The position numbers were made by a program, and so were the translations under genes. Below, one piece after another: positions 1-9,340 of a DNA stretch of 64,000 nt; position 1 is the first letter of the stretch, and each line of letters begins with the position of its first letter. The DNA is taken from NCBI GenBank assembly GCA_937125455.1, contig CAKZLK010000017.1:124001-188000 (forward strand), read 5' to 3'. The notes under the pieces are model-generated. The model did not search any database. It was given only the letters and a program-made list of their open reading frames with translations, and was not told the origin of the DNA. Source of the DNA: an uncultured Aequorivita sp. Its GTDB lineage: Bacteria > Bacteroidota > Bacteroidia > Flavobacteriales > Flavobacteriaceae.

Positions 1-1509
1 CTTCACGACGAAACATTAGAAAAAGGCCAAGGAAAAGAGGCCGCTAGCGGTGCGCTTGCAGTAGACACAGGAGAATTTACAGGAAGATCTCCCAAAGACA
101 GGTTTATTGTTAAAGATGATGTTACGCGTGATAAAGTATGGTGGGGAAATATAAACATTCCATTTCCGCCCAATATGTTCGATGCGCTTTATGACAAAGT
201 AATGGACTATCTTTCTGGGAAGGAAGTTTATGTTCGTGATAGCTATGCCTGTGCTGATGAAAATTACAAACTGAACATTCGTGTAATTACTGAAACACCT
301 TGGTCCAATATGTTTGCCTTCAATATGTTTCTTAGACCTAATGAAGAGGAACTGGCGACATTCGATCCAGAATGGCTTATTGTAAACGCCCCTGGATTTA
401 TTGCAAATCCAGAGATTGATGGAACACGTCAACATAATTTTGCAATCCTCAATTTCACTAAAAAGATTGCTTTAATTGGTGGAACTGGTTACACAGGTGA
501 AATTAAAAAAGGTATTTTTTCTGCATTAAATTTTATCTTACCAGTTTATAAGAACACAATGCCAATGCACTGTTCTGCAAATGTGGGCGATAACGGGGAA
601 ACTGCCATTTTCTTTGGACTTTCGGGAACTGGGAAAACTACACTTTCCGCAGATCCAGCACGTAAATTGATTGGTGATGATGAACATGGATGGACACCTG
701 ACAATACCATCTTCAATTTTGAAGGGGGTTGTTATGCAAAAGTGATAAATCTTACTGAAGAACACGAACCGGACATTTTTAACGCTATAAAACCAGGAGC
801 AATTCTTGAAAATGTAGTGATGGATGAAAACGGAGAAGTAGATTTTGCAGATACTTCCATCACCCAAAACACGCGTGTGAGTTACCCTATTTATCACATA
901 AAAAATATTCAGGTGCCTTCTATTGGCCACAATCCAAAAAATATTTTCTTTTTAACGGCAGATGCTTTTGGTGTTTTGCCTCCTATTTCAAAATTGACTC
1001 CAGGACAGGCTGCTTATCATTTCATTAGTGGCTATACCGCAAAAGTTGCTGGGACTGAAGAAGGCATCAACGAACCAACTCCAAACTTTTCAGCATGTTT
1101 TGGAGCTCCCTTTATGCCACTTCATCCAACAGAATATGCTGAAATGTTAAGCAAGAAAATGAAAGATGCAGGTGTAAATGTTTGGTTGATAAATACTGGC
1201 TGGACTGGCGGTCCTTACGGCGTTGGAAGCCGAATGAAACTGAAATACACCCGAGCAATGATTGCAGCGGCTTTGGAAGGAAAATTAAAAGATGTGGAAT
1301 TTGAAAGGCATCCTATTTTTAATTTGATGATGCCAAAATCCTGCCCAGATGTTCCTAATGAAGTGTTGAATCCAAGAGAAACATGGAAGAATAAAAAGGC
1401 TTATGATATTCAAGCTAATGAACTTTCAAATTCCTTTAAGGAAAACTTTAAAAAGTTTGAAGCTTATGCAAATGATGAAATTCTTTCGGGAGCTCCAGCT
1501 TCAGAATAG
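1..1509 (+). CDS. pckA: Phosphoenolpyruvate carboxykinase (ATP), 5'-truncated by window
   Basis: Catalyses oxaloacetate + ATP to phosphoenolpyruvate + CO2 + ADP, the first step of gluconeogenesis, in the cytosol. The frame is open from base 1, so the true start lies upstream; 502 residues are visible against about 530-540 for the family. Visible motifs are TGRSPKDRF near the N-terminus, the kinase P-loop GLSGTGKTTLS (bases about 625-657), the metal-binding GDDEHGW just after it, and NTGWTGG further on. The C-terminus is complete. It converges on hemD, and a perfect hairpin separates the two. Identification is firm. Confidence 0.97.
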   Translation, partial: LHDETLEKGQGKEAASGALAVDTGEFTGRSPKDRFIVKDDVTRDKVWWGNINIPFPPNMFDALYDKVMDYLSGKEVYVRDSYACADENYKLNIRVITETPWSNMFAFNMFLRPNEEELATFDPEWLIVNAPGFIANPEIDGTRQHNFAILNFTKKIALIGGTGYTGEIKKGIFSALNFILPVYKNTMPMHCSANVGDNGETAIFFGLSGTGKTTLSADPARKLIGDDEHGWTPDNTIFNFEGGCYAKVINLTEEHEPDIFNAIKPGAILENVVMDENGEVDFADTSITQNTRVSYPIYHIKNIQVPSIGHNPKNIFFLTADAFGVLPPISKLTPGQAAYHFISGYTAKVAGTEEGINEPTPNFSACFGAPFMPLHPTEYAEMLSKKMKDAGVNVWLINTGWTGGPYGVGSRMKLKYTRAMIAAALEGKLKDVEFERHPIFNLMMPKSCPDVPNEVLNPRETWKNKKAYDIQANELSNSFKENFKKFEAYANDEILSGAPASE

Positions 1510-1522
1510 TTTCAAAAATATA

Positions 1523-1570
1523 ATTGCACTAAAAAAGGCTTGCCACATGGCAAGCCTTTTTTAGTGCAAT
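1523..1570. terminator. Bidirectional terminator between pckA and hemD
   Basis: A perfect 22-bp stem (1523-1544 with 1549-1570) around the loop ACAT. It has A-rich and T-rich flanks in the stem, so it can terminate in both directions. It lies between two convergent stop codons. Confidence 0.93.
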
Positions 1571-1579
1571 TATTAAAGT

Positions 1580-2329
1580 TTATTTCTTATTGTTTACTTC
1601 TTTTATATATTTCTCCAAAGCCATTGTCATAGAAGGTGTTTCTGGAGTTGGAGCTTGTATATCTACACGTAGGCCTTGTTCTGTTGCAGCCTTTACAGTA
1701 GTGTTACCAAATACAGCTATTCGGGTATCCTTTTGATCGAAATCTGGAAAGTTTTCAAATAAAGACTCAATTCCACTTGGGCTAAAAAACACCAAAATAT
1801 CGTAATAAACATCCCGCAAATCTGAAAGATCGCTGATTACGGTTTTGTAAAAAGTGGCTTCTTTCCAATCTACTTTCAGCTCATTAAGAACAAGTGGCAC
1901 TTCGGGTTTCAATTTATCTGAAGTTGGAAGCAGGAATTTTTCGTTTTTATATTTTTTGATCAATGGGGCCAGTTCTGAAAAAGTTCTTTTACCCACATAA
2001 ATCTTTCTTTTTCTATAAACCACATATTTTTGAAGGTAGTAGGCCACAGCTTCACTCAAACAAAAATATTTCATTGTGTCTGGAACCTTAAAACGAAGTT
2101 CTTCAGCAATTCTGAAATAATGGTCCACAGAGTTTCGGCTGGTAAGAATAATAGCCGTGTATTTTGTAAGATCAACTTTTTGGGAGCGTACATCCTTGCC
2201 TGATACGCCTTCCACGTGAATGAAAGGACGGAAATCAATTTTTACCTTCTGTTTTTCGATTAAATCGAAATAAGGCGAATTTTCAATTTTAGGCTCGGGT
2301 TGGGAAACCAAAATAGTTTTCACTTTCAT
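1580..2329 (-). CDS. hemD: Uroporphyrinogen-III synthase
   Basis: Expected to cyclise hydroxymethylbilane to uroporphyrinogen III in haem and sirohaem synthesis. The 249-aa protein has the family's two-lobed layout: an N-terminal KTILVSQP strand, YTAIILTSRNSVDHYF near residue 60, and in the second lobe YDILVFFSPSGIESLFENF followed by RIAVFGNTTVKAATEQGL. HemD is poorly conserved, but these positions and the length fit. The DUF4271 gene upstream on the same strand is 32 bp away and a usual flavobacterial neighbour, so the two are probably cotranscribed. Confidence 0.88.
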   Translation of the reverse strand: MKVKTILVSQPEPKIENSPYFDLIEKQKVKIDFRPFIHVEGVSGKDVRSQKVDLTKYTAIILTSRNSVDHYFRIAEELRFKVPDTMKYFCLSEAVAYYLQKYVVYRKRKIYVGKRTFSELAPLIKKYKNEKFLLPTSDKLKPEVPLVLNELKVDWKEATFYKTVISDLSDLRDVYYDILVFFSPSGIESLFENFPDFDQKDTRIAVFGNTTVKAATEQGLRVDIQAPTPETPSMTMALEKYIKEVNNKK

Positions 2330-2361
2330 AAATATTTCAATTTTTTTTAAATATTATTCCT

Positions 2362-3021
2362 TCAAACAAAGGTTTTATATAGAATAATATAAGGTGAAAT
2401 TTCAAGTGCGCAAAGATACAAAATAAAATAGAAGAAATTGCTTAATATCAATTTTCCATTTTTCTTATAGCTGTAAAGCAAGGCAATAGCATTCAACGCA
2501 AGAGCGGAACTGCCAAAAAGCAATAATGCAAATGCTGTTGGTGGATATACATAAAGAAAAATGAGGTTGCCCACAAAAAATAGTATACCCAGAAAATTGC
2601 GATAACTCAGTTTTTGATATAAATAATTATTGATAAGTTGATCCATGGAAAAAATATTTGCAACAATCTTTTCCAAAGAAAATTTTATTAGCACGAAGAC
2701 AGTATAAGCGGTGCAAATTTGAAGGAAAAGCCATTCGTTTTTCTGAACCTCCAAAGGGTTTAAAACCTTAAAAAGCAAAAATACAAATATGGAAACACAA
2801 AGTATCTGCACAACAAAAAGCATAATATTGAACGGGTGGTTCAATTCATCATTTTTTCCGTGAACAAAAAAATACTGATTGGTTATGGGGAGCAATGAAA
2901 ATTCGTGGAATCTTTTTGGATAAAAATACTTGGATAGCGCAAAGAGAATGAAACAGGCTGCTAACAAATAAGTAGCCCAATCGGTTGACGCGATAAGTCT
3001 TTCGCTGAAATCCACCTTCAA
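2362..3021 (-). CDS. DUF4271 family membrane protein
   Basis: A 219-aa integral membrane protein with about six hydrophobic segments, for example WATYLLAACFILFALSKYF near the N-terminus, IMLFVVQILCVSIFVFLLF in the middle and FFYFILYLCALEISPYIIL at the end. It matches the DUF4271 family, which is found next to hemD in many Flavobacteriia. Function is unknown; location before hemD on the same strand suggests coexpression. It starts divergently from the glycosyltransferase gene. Confidence 0.8.
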   Translation of the reverse strand: MKVDFSERLIASTDWATYLLAACFILFALSKYFYPKRFHEFSLLPITNQYFFVHGKNDELNHPFNIMLFVVQILCVSIFVFLLFKVLNPLEVQKNEWLFLQICTAYTVFVLIKFSLEKIVANIFSMDQLINNYLYQKLSYRNFLGILFFVGNLIFLYVYPPTAFALLLFGSSALALNAIALLYSYKKNGKLILSNFFYFILYLCALEISPYIILYKTFV

Positions 3022-3106
3022 TTTTTGCGTAAAGGTACAGTAAAATAAATTTCCTTTTTACAGCATCAATTAGAATTTACTTCACATTTATTTATTCAAA
3101 AAAAGG

Positions 3107-3114
3107 TACATTTG
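3107..3114 (+). promoter_or_regulatory. -7 element TACATTTG
   Basis: Matches the Bacteroidota -7 consensus TAnnTTTG, 15 bp before the ATG at 3130. No clear -33 TTTG is seen at the expected distance. Probably drives the glycosyltransferase and dihydroorotase genes. Confidence 0.55.
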
Positions 3115-3129
3115 CGCTAAAATAGCAGT

Positions 3130-3879
3130 ATGTCTAAGGCGGTAGTGGTGGTGCCAACCTATAATGAAATTGAAAACATAGAGCGACTGCTACGTACTAT
3201 TTTTTCATTGCAGCGTGAGTTTCACGTTTTGGTTGTGGATGACAATTCCCCAGATGGTACTGCTCAGGCGGTCGAGGCAAATTTCAATAACTATCCAGAT
3301 AAACTGTTTATGCTGCAACGCGCTGAAAAGACCGGATTAGGCTCGGCATACATCGCAGGTTTTAAATGGGCTTTGGACAAAGGTTACGATTATGTTTTTG
3401 AAATGGATGCTGATTTTTCACACAATCCAAATGATTTGATTCGTTTGTTCAATGCGTGCTATAAAGAAGACAATGATATGGCCATTGGTTCGCGATATGT
3501 GAAAGGTGTAAATGTTGTAAATTGGCCAATGAGCAGGGTTTTACTATCTTGGCTGGCTTCAAAATATGTGCGGTTTGTAATGGGAATGGATATTTATGAC
3601 ACTACGGCCGGATTCATTTGCTATAAAAGAAGTGTACTGCAGAAAATAAACCTGGATAAGATTCGTTTTGTTGGCTACGCTTTTCAGATTGAAATGAAAT
3701 TCAAGGCGCATATCAGTAAATTTAAGATAAAAGAGGTGCCCGTTATTTTTACGGACCGTACAAAAGGAGAATCAAAAATGAGTTCGGGGATTATTTCCGA
3801 AGCTATTTTTGGAGTCATTGCAATGAAACTTAAAAGTGTATTTAACAGAAAAAAATTTAATGAAACATCTTTTCATTAA
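3130..3879 (+). CDS. Polyprenol monophosphomannose synthase (GT2 family)
   Basis: A 249-aa GT-A glycosyltransferase of the dolichol/polyprenol-phosphate mannosyltransferase type, expected to move mannose from GDP-mannose to a polyprenyl phosphate at the cytoplasmic membrane. It begins VVVPTYNEIENIERLL, then VVDDNSPDGT and the metal-binding FEMDADFSHNP near residue 95, with GSRYVKG after it. There is no C-terminal transmembrane domain, as in the soluble bacterial class. Length agrees with the family. The dihydroorotase gene follows on the same strand after 70 bp. Confidence 0.9.
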   Translation: MSKAVVVVPTYNEIENIERLLRTIFSLQREFHVLVVDDNSPDGTAQAVEANFNNYPDKLFMLQRAEKTGLGSAYIAGFKWALDKGYDYVFEMDADFSHNPNDLIRLFNACYKEDNDMAIGSRYVKGVNVVNWPMSRVLLSWLASKYVRFVMGMDIYDTTAGFICYKRSVLQKINLDKIRFVGYAFQIEMKFKAHISKFKIKEVPVIFTDRTKGESKMSSGIISEAIFGVIAMKLKSVFNRKKFNETSFH

Positions 3880-3949
3880 GTTTTAATAGAAAGCAAAATA
3901 TTGAAGGCAGATGTTCCATTTGTCCTTTTAAAAAGAATATAATCGGCAA

Positions 3950-5290
3950 ATGAAAGCAGTTTTAATTAAGAACGCGAATATTGTAAATGAAGGAGTAATC
4001 TTTAAAGGAGATGTTCTTGTTCAGGATGGGCGCATAGCGGAAATTTCTGAAACCATTAGCATGAAATCTGCGGAAACAAAAGTTATCGATGCGGATGGAA
4101 GCTATTTATTGCCCGGAATGATTGATGATCAAGTGCATTTCCGTGAACCAGGTTTAACGCACAAAGCAACGATTGAAACCGAATCAAAAGCTGCTGTTGC
4201 TGGCGGAATTACTTCTTTCATTGAAATGCCTAACACAGTTCCCCAAGCAACTACCATTGAATTATTAGAAGAAAAATTTGATATTGCTTCAAAGACTTCT
4301 TGGGCTAATTACTCATTTATGTTTGGTGGAACTAATGATAATTTGGAAGAAATACTAAAGGTAGACCCAAAAAAAGTGGCAGGTTTGAAACTGTTCTTGG
4401 GATCTTCCACAGGAAATATGTTAGTAGATGACCCTAAAATTTTAGAGGAAATCTTCAGTAAGACCAACCTGCTCATTTCAGCACATTGCGAAGATGAAAA
4501 AACCATAAAAAGGAATCTTGAAAAATATAAAGCCGAATATGGAGAAGATATTCCTATAGAGCTTCATCCAATAATTCGCAGCGAAGAGGCTTGTTATATT
4601 TCTTCCTCAAACGCAATAAAGCTTGCCGAAAAAACGGGTGCACGCCTTCACGTATTTCATCTTTCAACCGAAAAAGAAACGCATCTTTTCAGCAATAAAA
4701 AACCGCTTTCTGAAAAGAAAATTACGGCAGAAGTTTGTATTCATCATTTATGGTTTACCGATCAGGATTACAAAACAAAAGGAACCAAAATAAAATGGAA
4801 CCCAGCCGTAAAAACTGAAAAAGACAGAGATGGCCTACTCAAAGCATTGCTAGACGACCGTATCGACGTGATTGCCACTGACCATGCGCCACATACTCTG
4901 GAAGAAAAAAACAATAAGTATTTAAATGCTCCTTCTGGGGGGCCTTTAGTGCAACACGCTTTGGTTGCACTCTTGGAAATGTATCATAGAGGAAAAATTT
5001 CGTTGGAAAAAATTGTTGAGAAAACCGCGCATAATCCGGCTATCTTGTTTCAAATAAAAGAACGCGGCTATATTAGAAAAGGATACAAAGCAGATTTGGT
5101 GCTAGTTGATATCAACTCACCCTGGACTGTTAAAAAAGAAAATATTTTATACAAATGCGGATGGTCTCCATTTGAAGGAACAATTTTCAAATCGCGTATT
5201 ACCCATACACTCGTAAACGGCGTTGTTGTTTACGAAAACTCAAAATTTCCAAATAAGAGCATCCCAGAAAGACTTACCTTCAATAGATAA
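3950..5290 (+). CDS. pyrC: Dihydroorotase
   Basis: A 446-aa amidohydrolase of the class I dihydroorotase type, which reversibly cyclises carbamoyl-aspartate in pyrimidine synthesis. The N-terminal metal motif reads DDQVHFREPG where classical enzymes have DxHxH, so the first histidine is glutamine. Other ligands are present: the lysine region GLKLFLGSSTGNM, SAHCEDE, HVFHLS, and the catalytic IATDHAPHT near residue 305. The stop codon overlaps the start of the next gene by one base (TAATG), so the two are translationally coupled. The family and overall fold are clear; activity depends on the altered ligand being tolerated. Confidence 0.85.
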   Translation: MKAVLIKNANIVNEGVIFKGDVLVQDGRIAEISETISMKSAETKVIDADGSYLLPGMIDDQVHFREPGLTHKATIETESKAAVAGGITSFIEMPNTVPQATTIELLEEKFDIASKTSWANYSFMFGGTNDNLEEILKVDPKKVAGLKLFLGSSTGNMLVDDPKILEEIFSKTNLLISAHCEDEKTIKRNLEKYKAEYGEDIPIELHPIIRSEEACYISSSNAIKLAEKTGARLHVFHLSTEKETHLFSNKKPLSEKKITAEVCIHHLWFTDQDYKTKGTKIKWNPAVKTEKDRDGLLKALLDDRIDVIATDHAPHTLEEKNNKYLNAPSGGPLVQHALVALLEMYHRGKISLEKIVEKTAHNPAILFQIKERGYIRKGYKADLVLVDINSPWTVKKENILYKCGWSPFEGTIFKSRITHTLVNGVVVYENSKFPNKSIPERLTFNR

Positions 5291-5721
5291 TGAAAAAATC
5301 GATATTTTTTTTGATTTTCGCTTTAAGTTTCTTTGGCTGTCAGGATGTAACCCGACCAGAAAAGCCGGAAAACCTTATTGCCAAAGATAAAATGATCGAT
5401 ATACTTACGGAGACCTATTTGGCCAATGCAGCTCGGAGTGTGGACAACCAATCCATAATCTCTAAAGGTATTAAAATGGACTCCATAATTTATAAAAACT
5501 TTGGAGTTGACAGTTTGCAGTTTGCAAAAAGCAATGCCTTTTATGCCGCTGATGTAAATGAGTATATGGAAATTATGAAAGAGATTGAGACTAGACTAAC
5601 CAATACGCAGAAAAAAATGGACAGTATATGGGAGCAGGAGCAATTGCGAAAAAATAGTATTAGTGAAAAATTAAAGGAAGACAAGGCGAATTCCCAGCCT
5701 GTAAAAGACAGTTTAATTTGA
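5290..5721 (+). CDS. DUF4296 family lipoprotein
   Basis: A 143-aa predicted lipoprotein. The signal sequence MKKSIFFLIFALSFFGC ends in a lipobox at Cys17. The mature part (KMIDILTETYLANAARS, then a charged coiled-coil-like C-terminus with many Glu/Lys) fits DUF4296, a family restricted to Bacteroidota with unknown function. It is coupled to the dihydroorotase stop. Its 3' end overlaps the convergent epimerase gene by 9 bp. Confidence 0.8.
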   Translation: MKKSIFFLIFALSFFGCQDVTRPEKPENLIAKDKMIDILTETYLANAARSVDNQSIISKGIKMDSIIYKNFGVDSLQFAKSNAFYAADVNEYMEIMKEIETRLTNTQKKMDSIWEQEQLRKNSISEKLKEDKANSQPVKDSLI

Positions 5722-6723
5722 TGTGTTTTCGCGCTCTTTAACAATTCTTTCCAGCGTTTCTTTTGTGGGTGTAAATTGAAAATCCAATTCATTCTTTATT
5801 TTGGACGCATTGTATAGGGATGTAGTAAACATAGATCGAACTGTAGCTTTTACAATCCTTCTTTTTGTATTGAAAAGTTTATTTGAAATCCAATCTATTC
5901 CACTCAGAAAAAACATAACATTTTTTGAAAGCTTTTTTGTAGGTGGCTTTTTTCCATACAATATAGCCAGTTTGGACAACAATTCTTTATACGTTAGGTT
6001 TTCCCCAACCAAAATAAATTGTTCGTTTTTTGTTTCAGAATCCATAAGCAAAATCATCGCTTTTACTACATCTTGTACATCAACTATGCCCATTGCCCCT
6101 AAAGGGTAAAATGGAATTCCGCTGGCTCCTAAAGAAATAACAACACTACTTCCTCCACCATCTGGCGAAATGCCCAAAATAACACCGGGATTAACTATTA
6201 CAGCATCCAGTCCTTCCTGTGTGCCACGCCAAACCTCCATTTCTGCACCGTATTTCGTAATGGCGTAAACGCTATTTTTTTCGTCAGGGTTCCAAGGGGT
6301 TTCCTCAGAAATCAATTGATCGTTCAAATTACTTCCTAAAGTTGCCACAGAGCTAACATAGCATAGTTTTTCAACCTGATTTGCAAGACATAGATTTACC
6401 ATATTTGCGGTACCTTCTACATTTACTTTTTTGATTACTTTATATTTTGAAGGATTAAAAGTTATAAATGCTGCGCAATGGTATACTGTAGTGATATTTT
6501 CAAAGGCAACGGTAAGAGCGGGGATGTCAGTAATGTTCGCTTCCATCCATTCAATTCTATCGAAAAAGGAATCTACTTCAGTTGTGTATAGTGCAAAAAC
6601 ATTTTTTACAGACTGTATGTCGCTATTCTTTCTATGAATGGCACGCACCTTCTTGTTTTCTTTTAAAAGAGAATACAAAAGGTGGGAGCCAACCAATCCC
6701 GTACCGCCGGTTAATAAAATCAT
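5713..6723 (-). CDS. NAD(P)-dependent epimerase/dehydratase family protein
   Basis: A 336-aa extended short-chain dehydrogenase. The Rossmann dinucleotide site is at the N-terminus (LLTGGTGLVGSHLL, residues 3-16). The catalytic serine region reads YVSSVATLG and the YxxxK motif reads YAITKYGAE (about residues 153-161). Substrate cannot be read from sequence; the family includes dihydroflavonol-reductase-like and nucleoside-diphosphate-sugar enzymes. It is transcribed divergently from tyrS and overlaps the DUF4296 lipoprotein at its 3' end. Confidence 0.85.
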   Translation of the reverse strand: MILLTGGTGLVGSHLLYSLLKENKKVRAIHRKNSDIQSVKNVFALYTTEVDSFFDRIEWMEANITDIPALTVAFENITTVYHCAAFITFNPSKYKVIKKVNVEGTANMVNLCLANQVEKLCYVSSVATLGSNLNDQLISEETPWNPDEKNSVYAITKYGAEMEVWRGTQEGLDAVIVNPGVILGISPDGGGSSVVISLGASGIPFYPLGAMGIVDVQDVVKAMILLMDSETKNEQFILVGENLTYKELLSKLAILYGKKPPTKKLSKNVMFFLSGIDWISNKLFNTKRRIVKATVRSMFTTSLYNASKIKNELDFQFTPTKETLERIVKERENTSN

Positions 6724-6806
6724 ATTGCGAAAATAGGCTTTTTTGCGGAAGAATTTTTAGCAGACCAGAATCCATCGCTCAATTCTGAATTCTGAACTTA
6801 GAATCC

Positions 6807-6814
6807 TATCTTTG
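6807..6814 (+). promoter_or_regulatory. -7 element TATCTTTG of tyrS
   Basis: Exact match to TAnnTTTG, 17 bp before the tyrS start codon. The -33 position is weak. Confidence 0.6.
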
Positions 6815-6831
6815 CACAAAAATCAATAAAA

Positions 6832-8130
6832 ATGAAACTGAAAAATTTCGTTGAAGAACTACAATGGCGGGGCATGGTGCACGATGTAATGCCTGAAACT
6901 GAAACACACCTAATGGAACGCATGCGTTCTGCCTATGTAGGCTTTGATCCCACTGCAGATTCATTGCACATTGGTAATTTGGTGCCTATAATGCTTTTGT
7001 CATTCTATCAGCGCTGTGGTCACAAACCGGTTGCATTGGTTGGTGGTGCCACAGGAATGATTGGCGATCCATCAGGGAAAAGCGCTGAACGAAATTTGCT
7101 TGATGAGGCAGCTTTGCGTCACAACCAAGAATGTGTAAAGAACCAACTTTCACAATTTTTGGATTTTTCTTCCGGATCGGAAAACCAAGCGGTTATGGTC
7201 AATAATTACGATTGGATGAAGGAGTTTTCCTTTCTGGATTTTATTAGAAACGTGGGCAAGCACATTACGGTGAACTATATGATGGCGAAAGATTCCGTTA
7301 AAACCCGTTTGAGTGGTGAAAGTGCGGATGGACTTTCATTTACGGAATTTACCTATCAATTAATTCAGGGTTACGATTTTCTTCATCTATATAAAAATCT
7401 TGATTGCACCCTCCAAATGGGAGGTAGTGACCAATGGGGAAACATTACGACGGGAACTGAGCTAATCCGAAGGATTGGAGGCGGAAAAGGCTATGCGCTA
7501 ACTTGCCCCTTGATTACAAAAAGCGACGGTAGTAAGTTTGGAAAAAGTGAAGGTGGAAACATTTGGCTTGATGCAGAAAGAACGTCCCCATATAAATTCT
7601 ACCAATATTGGCTGAACACCAGTGATGACGATGCCGAAAAATACATCAAGATTTTCACTTTTCTAGACAAAGAAACGATTGAAAATCTAGTTACTGAACA
7701 CAAAGAAACGCCACACTTGCGTTTACTGCAAAAACGCTTGGCTCAGGAAGTAACCACAACGGTTCATAGTGAGGAAGAATTCAACAAAGCTGTGAAAGCT
7801 TCCGAAATACTGTTTGGCAATTCTACTTCTGAAGACTTAAAAACGCTGGACGAAAAAACGTTCCTAGATGTTTTTGAGGGTGTGCCACAAGCTGAAATTT
7901 CAAAAGAAGAAATAAAAAACGGACTTGACATTATAGGTGCGTTGGCTGAAAAAACAGGATTTTTAAAATCAAACAGCGAAGCACGCCGAGCTTTAAAAGA
8001 AAATTCAATTTCTGTGAACAAAGAAAAAATTACTGAAGATTATACTATCTCGGAAAACAATTTGATTAATGGACAATTCATATTGCTTCAACGCGGAAAG
8101 AAGAATTATTTTATTATCAAGGTAGTTTAG
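6832..8130 (+). CDS. tyrS: Tyrosyl-tRNA synthetase
   Basis: Charges tRNA-Tyr in the cytosol. The 432-aa protein has the class I signature as [16 protein letters not shown] (HIGN at about residues 46-49), the tyrosine-binding region [24 protein letters not shown], and [12 protein letters not shown] as the KMSKS counterpart. The C-terminal S4-like RNA-binding domain runs from about residue 360, with [17 protein letters not shown]. Length is normal and both ends are intact. A hairpin terminator follows. Confidence 0.97.
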   Translation: MKLKNFVEELQWRGMVHDVMPETETHLMERMRSAYVGFDPTADSLHIGNLVPIMLLSFYQRCGHKPVALVGGATGMIGDPSGKSAERNLLDEAALRHNQECVKNQLSQFLDFSSGSENQAVMVNNYDWMKEFSFLDFIRNVGKHITVNYMMAKDSVKTRLSGESADGLSFTEFTYQLIQGYDFLHLYKNLDCTLQMGGSDQWGNITTGTELIRRIGGGKGYALTCPLITKSDGSKFGKSEGGNIWLDAERTSPYKFYQYWLNTSDDDAEKYIKIFTFLDKETIENLVTEHKETPHLRLLQKRLAQEVTTTVHSEEEFNKAVKASEILFGNSTSEDLKTLDEKTFLDVFEGVPQAEISKEEIKNGLDIIGALAEKTGFLKSNSEARRALKENSISVNKEKITEDYTISENNLINGQFILLQRGKKNYFIIKVV

Positions 8131-8154
8131 TTATTGGTAGATCTATTTCTTAAA

Positions 8155-8184
8155 AAATCCCCGGCAAAGCTTGCACGGGGATTT
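8155..8184 (+). terminator. Terminator after tyrS
   Basis: Stem AAATCCCCG/CGGGGATTT (8155-8163 with 8176-8184) followed by a T-containing tail, 25 bp after the tyrS stop. Confidence 0.8.
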
Positions 8185-8298
8185 CTCAATTAACTAACCA
8201 ACCAAATTATGAAAAATCATCACTTTTTCACAATAGTTTCGTCGCAGCTTTATTAAAAAAATTACATTGTATTTCAGTAGTTTGTGTTAAATATTTCC

Positions 8299-9273
8299 CT
8301 ATAAAACCATCAGGTTACAGCCGCGAATGTCGCTGGAGTCAAAACGGCCCAAAACTTCAAAAGTGCCATCTGAAAAGGTTTTCCCTAAGTCTTGGGTTGC
8401 TATGAAGGAGCACGAGAACAGATTTGCTAAATCTATTACATTTATCCCGCCAGTTTTCCCATAGGTGTATGACAATGCATCTTCTGTATCCCGGGTGAGT
8501 ATTTTCATCCATGGAGGACAAGTAAAAATTCCATCACCTTTTGAATAGCCTTGGGAAAGCAATTCGGTCATTCCATATTCGCTATGGATTTTAGCAACAC
8601 CAAAACCTTTTTTTAAAATTTCGTGGAGTTCCTCCTTTATCATTTCCTTTCTGCGGCCTTTCATTCCGCCGGTTTCCATGACTATTGTGTTTTTTAGTTG
8701 GAATTTTCTTTTTTCAATTAGATCGAGAAGCGCATAAGAAACACCTATAAGTATTGATTTTCGTCCATTTTTTTCTAAAAAATCAAGTTTTTCGATAAGA
8801 GCATCCATTTCATATAAATAAAACCCGCTATTTGGATCTTTGCTCTTTTCAATTAAATTTTCGACCATATAAATTAGGGAAGAACCTTCGCGTTCCAAAT
8901 AGGAGGGCAGTAGAGCCAGAAAGGTAAAGTTTGAAGGATTGCCATATTGCATTTCAAATGCGTTCAGAAAACTTTCTTCGTATAATTTCAAATCGGCCAC
9001 GTAATGCTTGCTTGTTATACTACCAGTGGTGCCGCTACTTGTAAAGAGTGCTTCCTCGGGTAAATCTTTAGCAATTACTTTATGGGTTTTGAAAAACTGA
9101 ATTGGAAGAAAAGGGATGTCTTTAGTGTGCTTTACTTCGGAAAGATTTGTGTTCAGAAAATTGCAGAAAGTTTGATATACCGGAACATTTTCATACTGAA
9201 AACGGAATATCTCAAGGGCGATCCGCTCAAAATCCTCGGAAGAATTAATGTTAAAAATGTCCTTTTCAAGCAT
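8299..9273 (-). CDS. LuxE-like acyltransferase/acyl-protein synthetase family
   Basis: A 324-aa protein of the adenylate-forming superfamily, close to the LuxE acyl-protein synthetase domain. Visible motifs are LFTSSGTTGS (about residues 81-90), the P-loop-like adenylation motif, then METGGMKGRRKEM and SEYGMTELLSQGY, a typical adenylation motif. The C-terminal Asp/Arg region (LGRFDSSDIRGCNLMVL) is intact. Flavobacterial members are annotated simply as acyl transferases; the substrate is unknown and there is no lux operon here. Confidence 0.82.
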   Translation of the reverse strand: MLEKDIFNINSSEDFERIALEIFRFQYENVPVYQTFCNFLNTNLSEVKHTKDIPFLPIQFFKTHKVIAKDLPEEALFTSSGTTGSITSKHYVADLKLYEESFLNAFEMQYGNPSNFTFLALLPSYLEREGSSLIYMVENLIEKSKDPNSGFYLYEMDALIEKLDFLEKNGRKSILIGVSYALLDLIEKRKFQLKNTIVMETGGMKGRRKEMIKEELHEILKKGFGVAKIHSEYGMTELLSQGYSKGDGIFTCPPWMKILTRDTEDALSYTYGKTGGINVIDLANLFSCSFIATQDLGKTFSDGTFEVLGRFDSSDIRGCNLMVL

Positions 9274-9340
9274 ATTTTTAAGTAACCTAATTTCAGTTCA
9301 AAAATAGTTAAATAAAAAAGCTCCCACCGAAACAGAAGCT

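Noticed and set aside
538-930. A 130-aa minus-strand frame inside pckA
   Set aside because: Antisense to the conserved P-loop region of pckA and without any family features.
8209-8256. A 15-codon open frame after the tyrS terminator starting MKNHHFF
   Set aside because: It has the leader words common before flavobacterial secreted proteins but stops at once; too short to call a gene, possibly a remnant.
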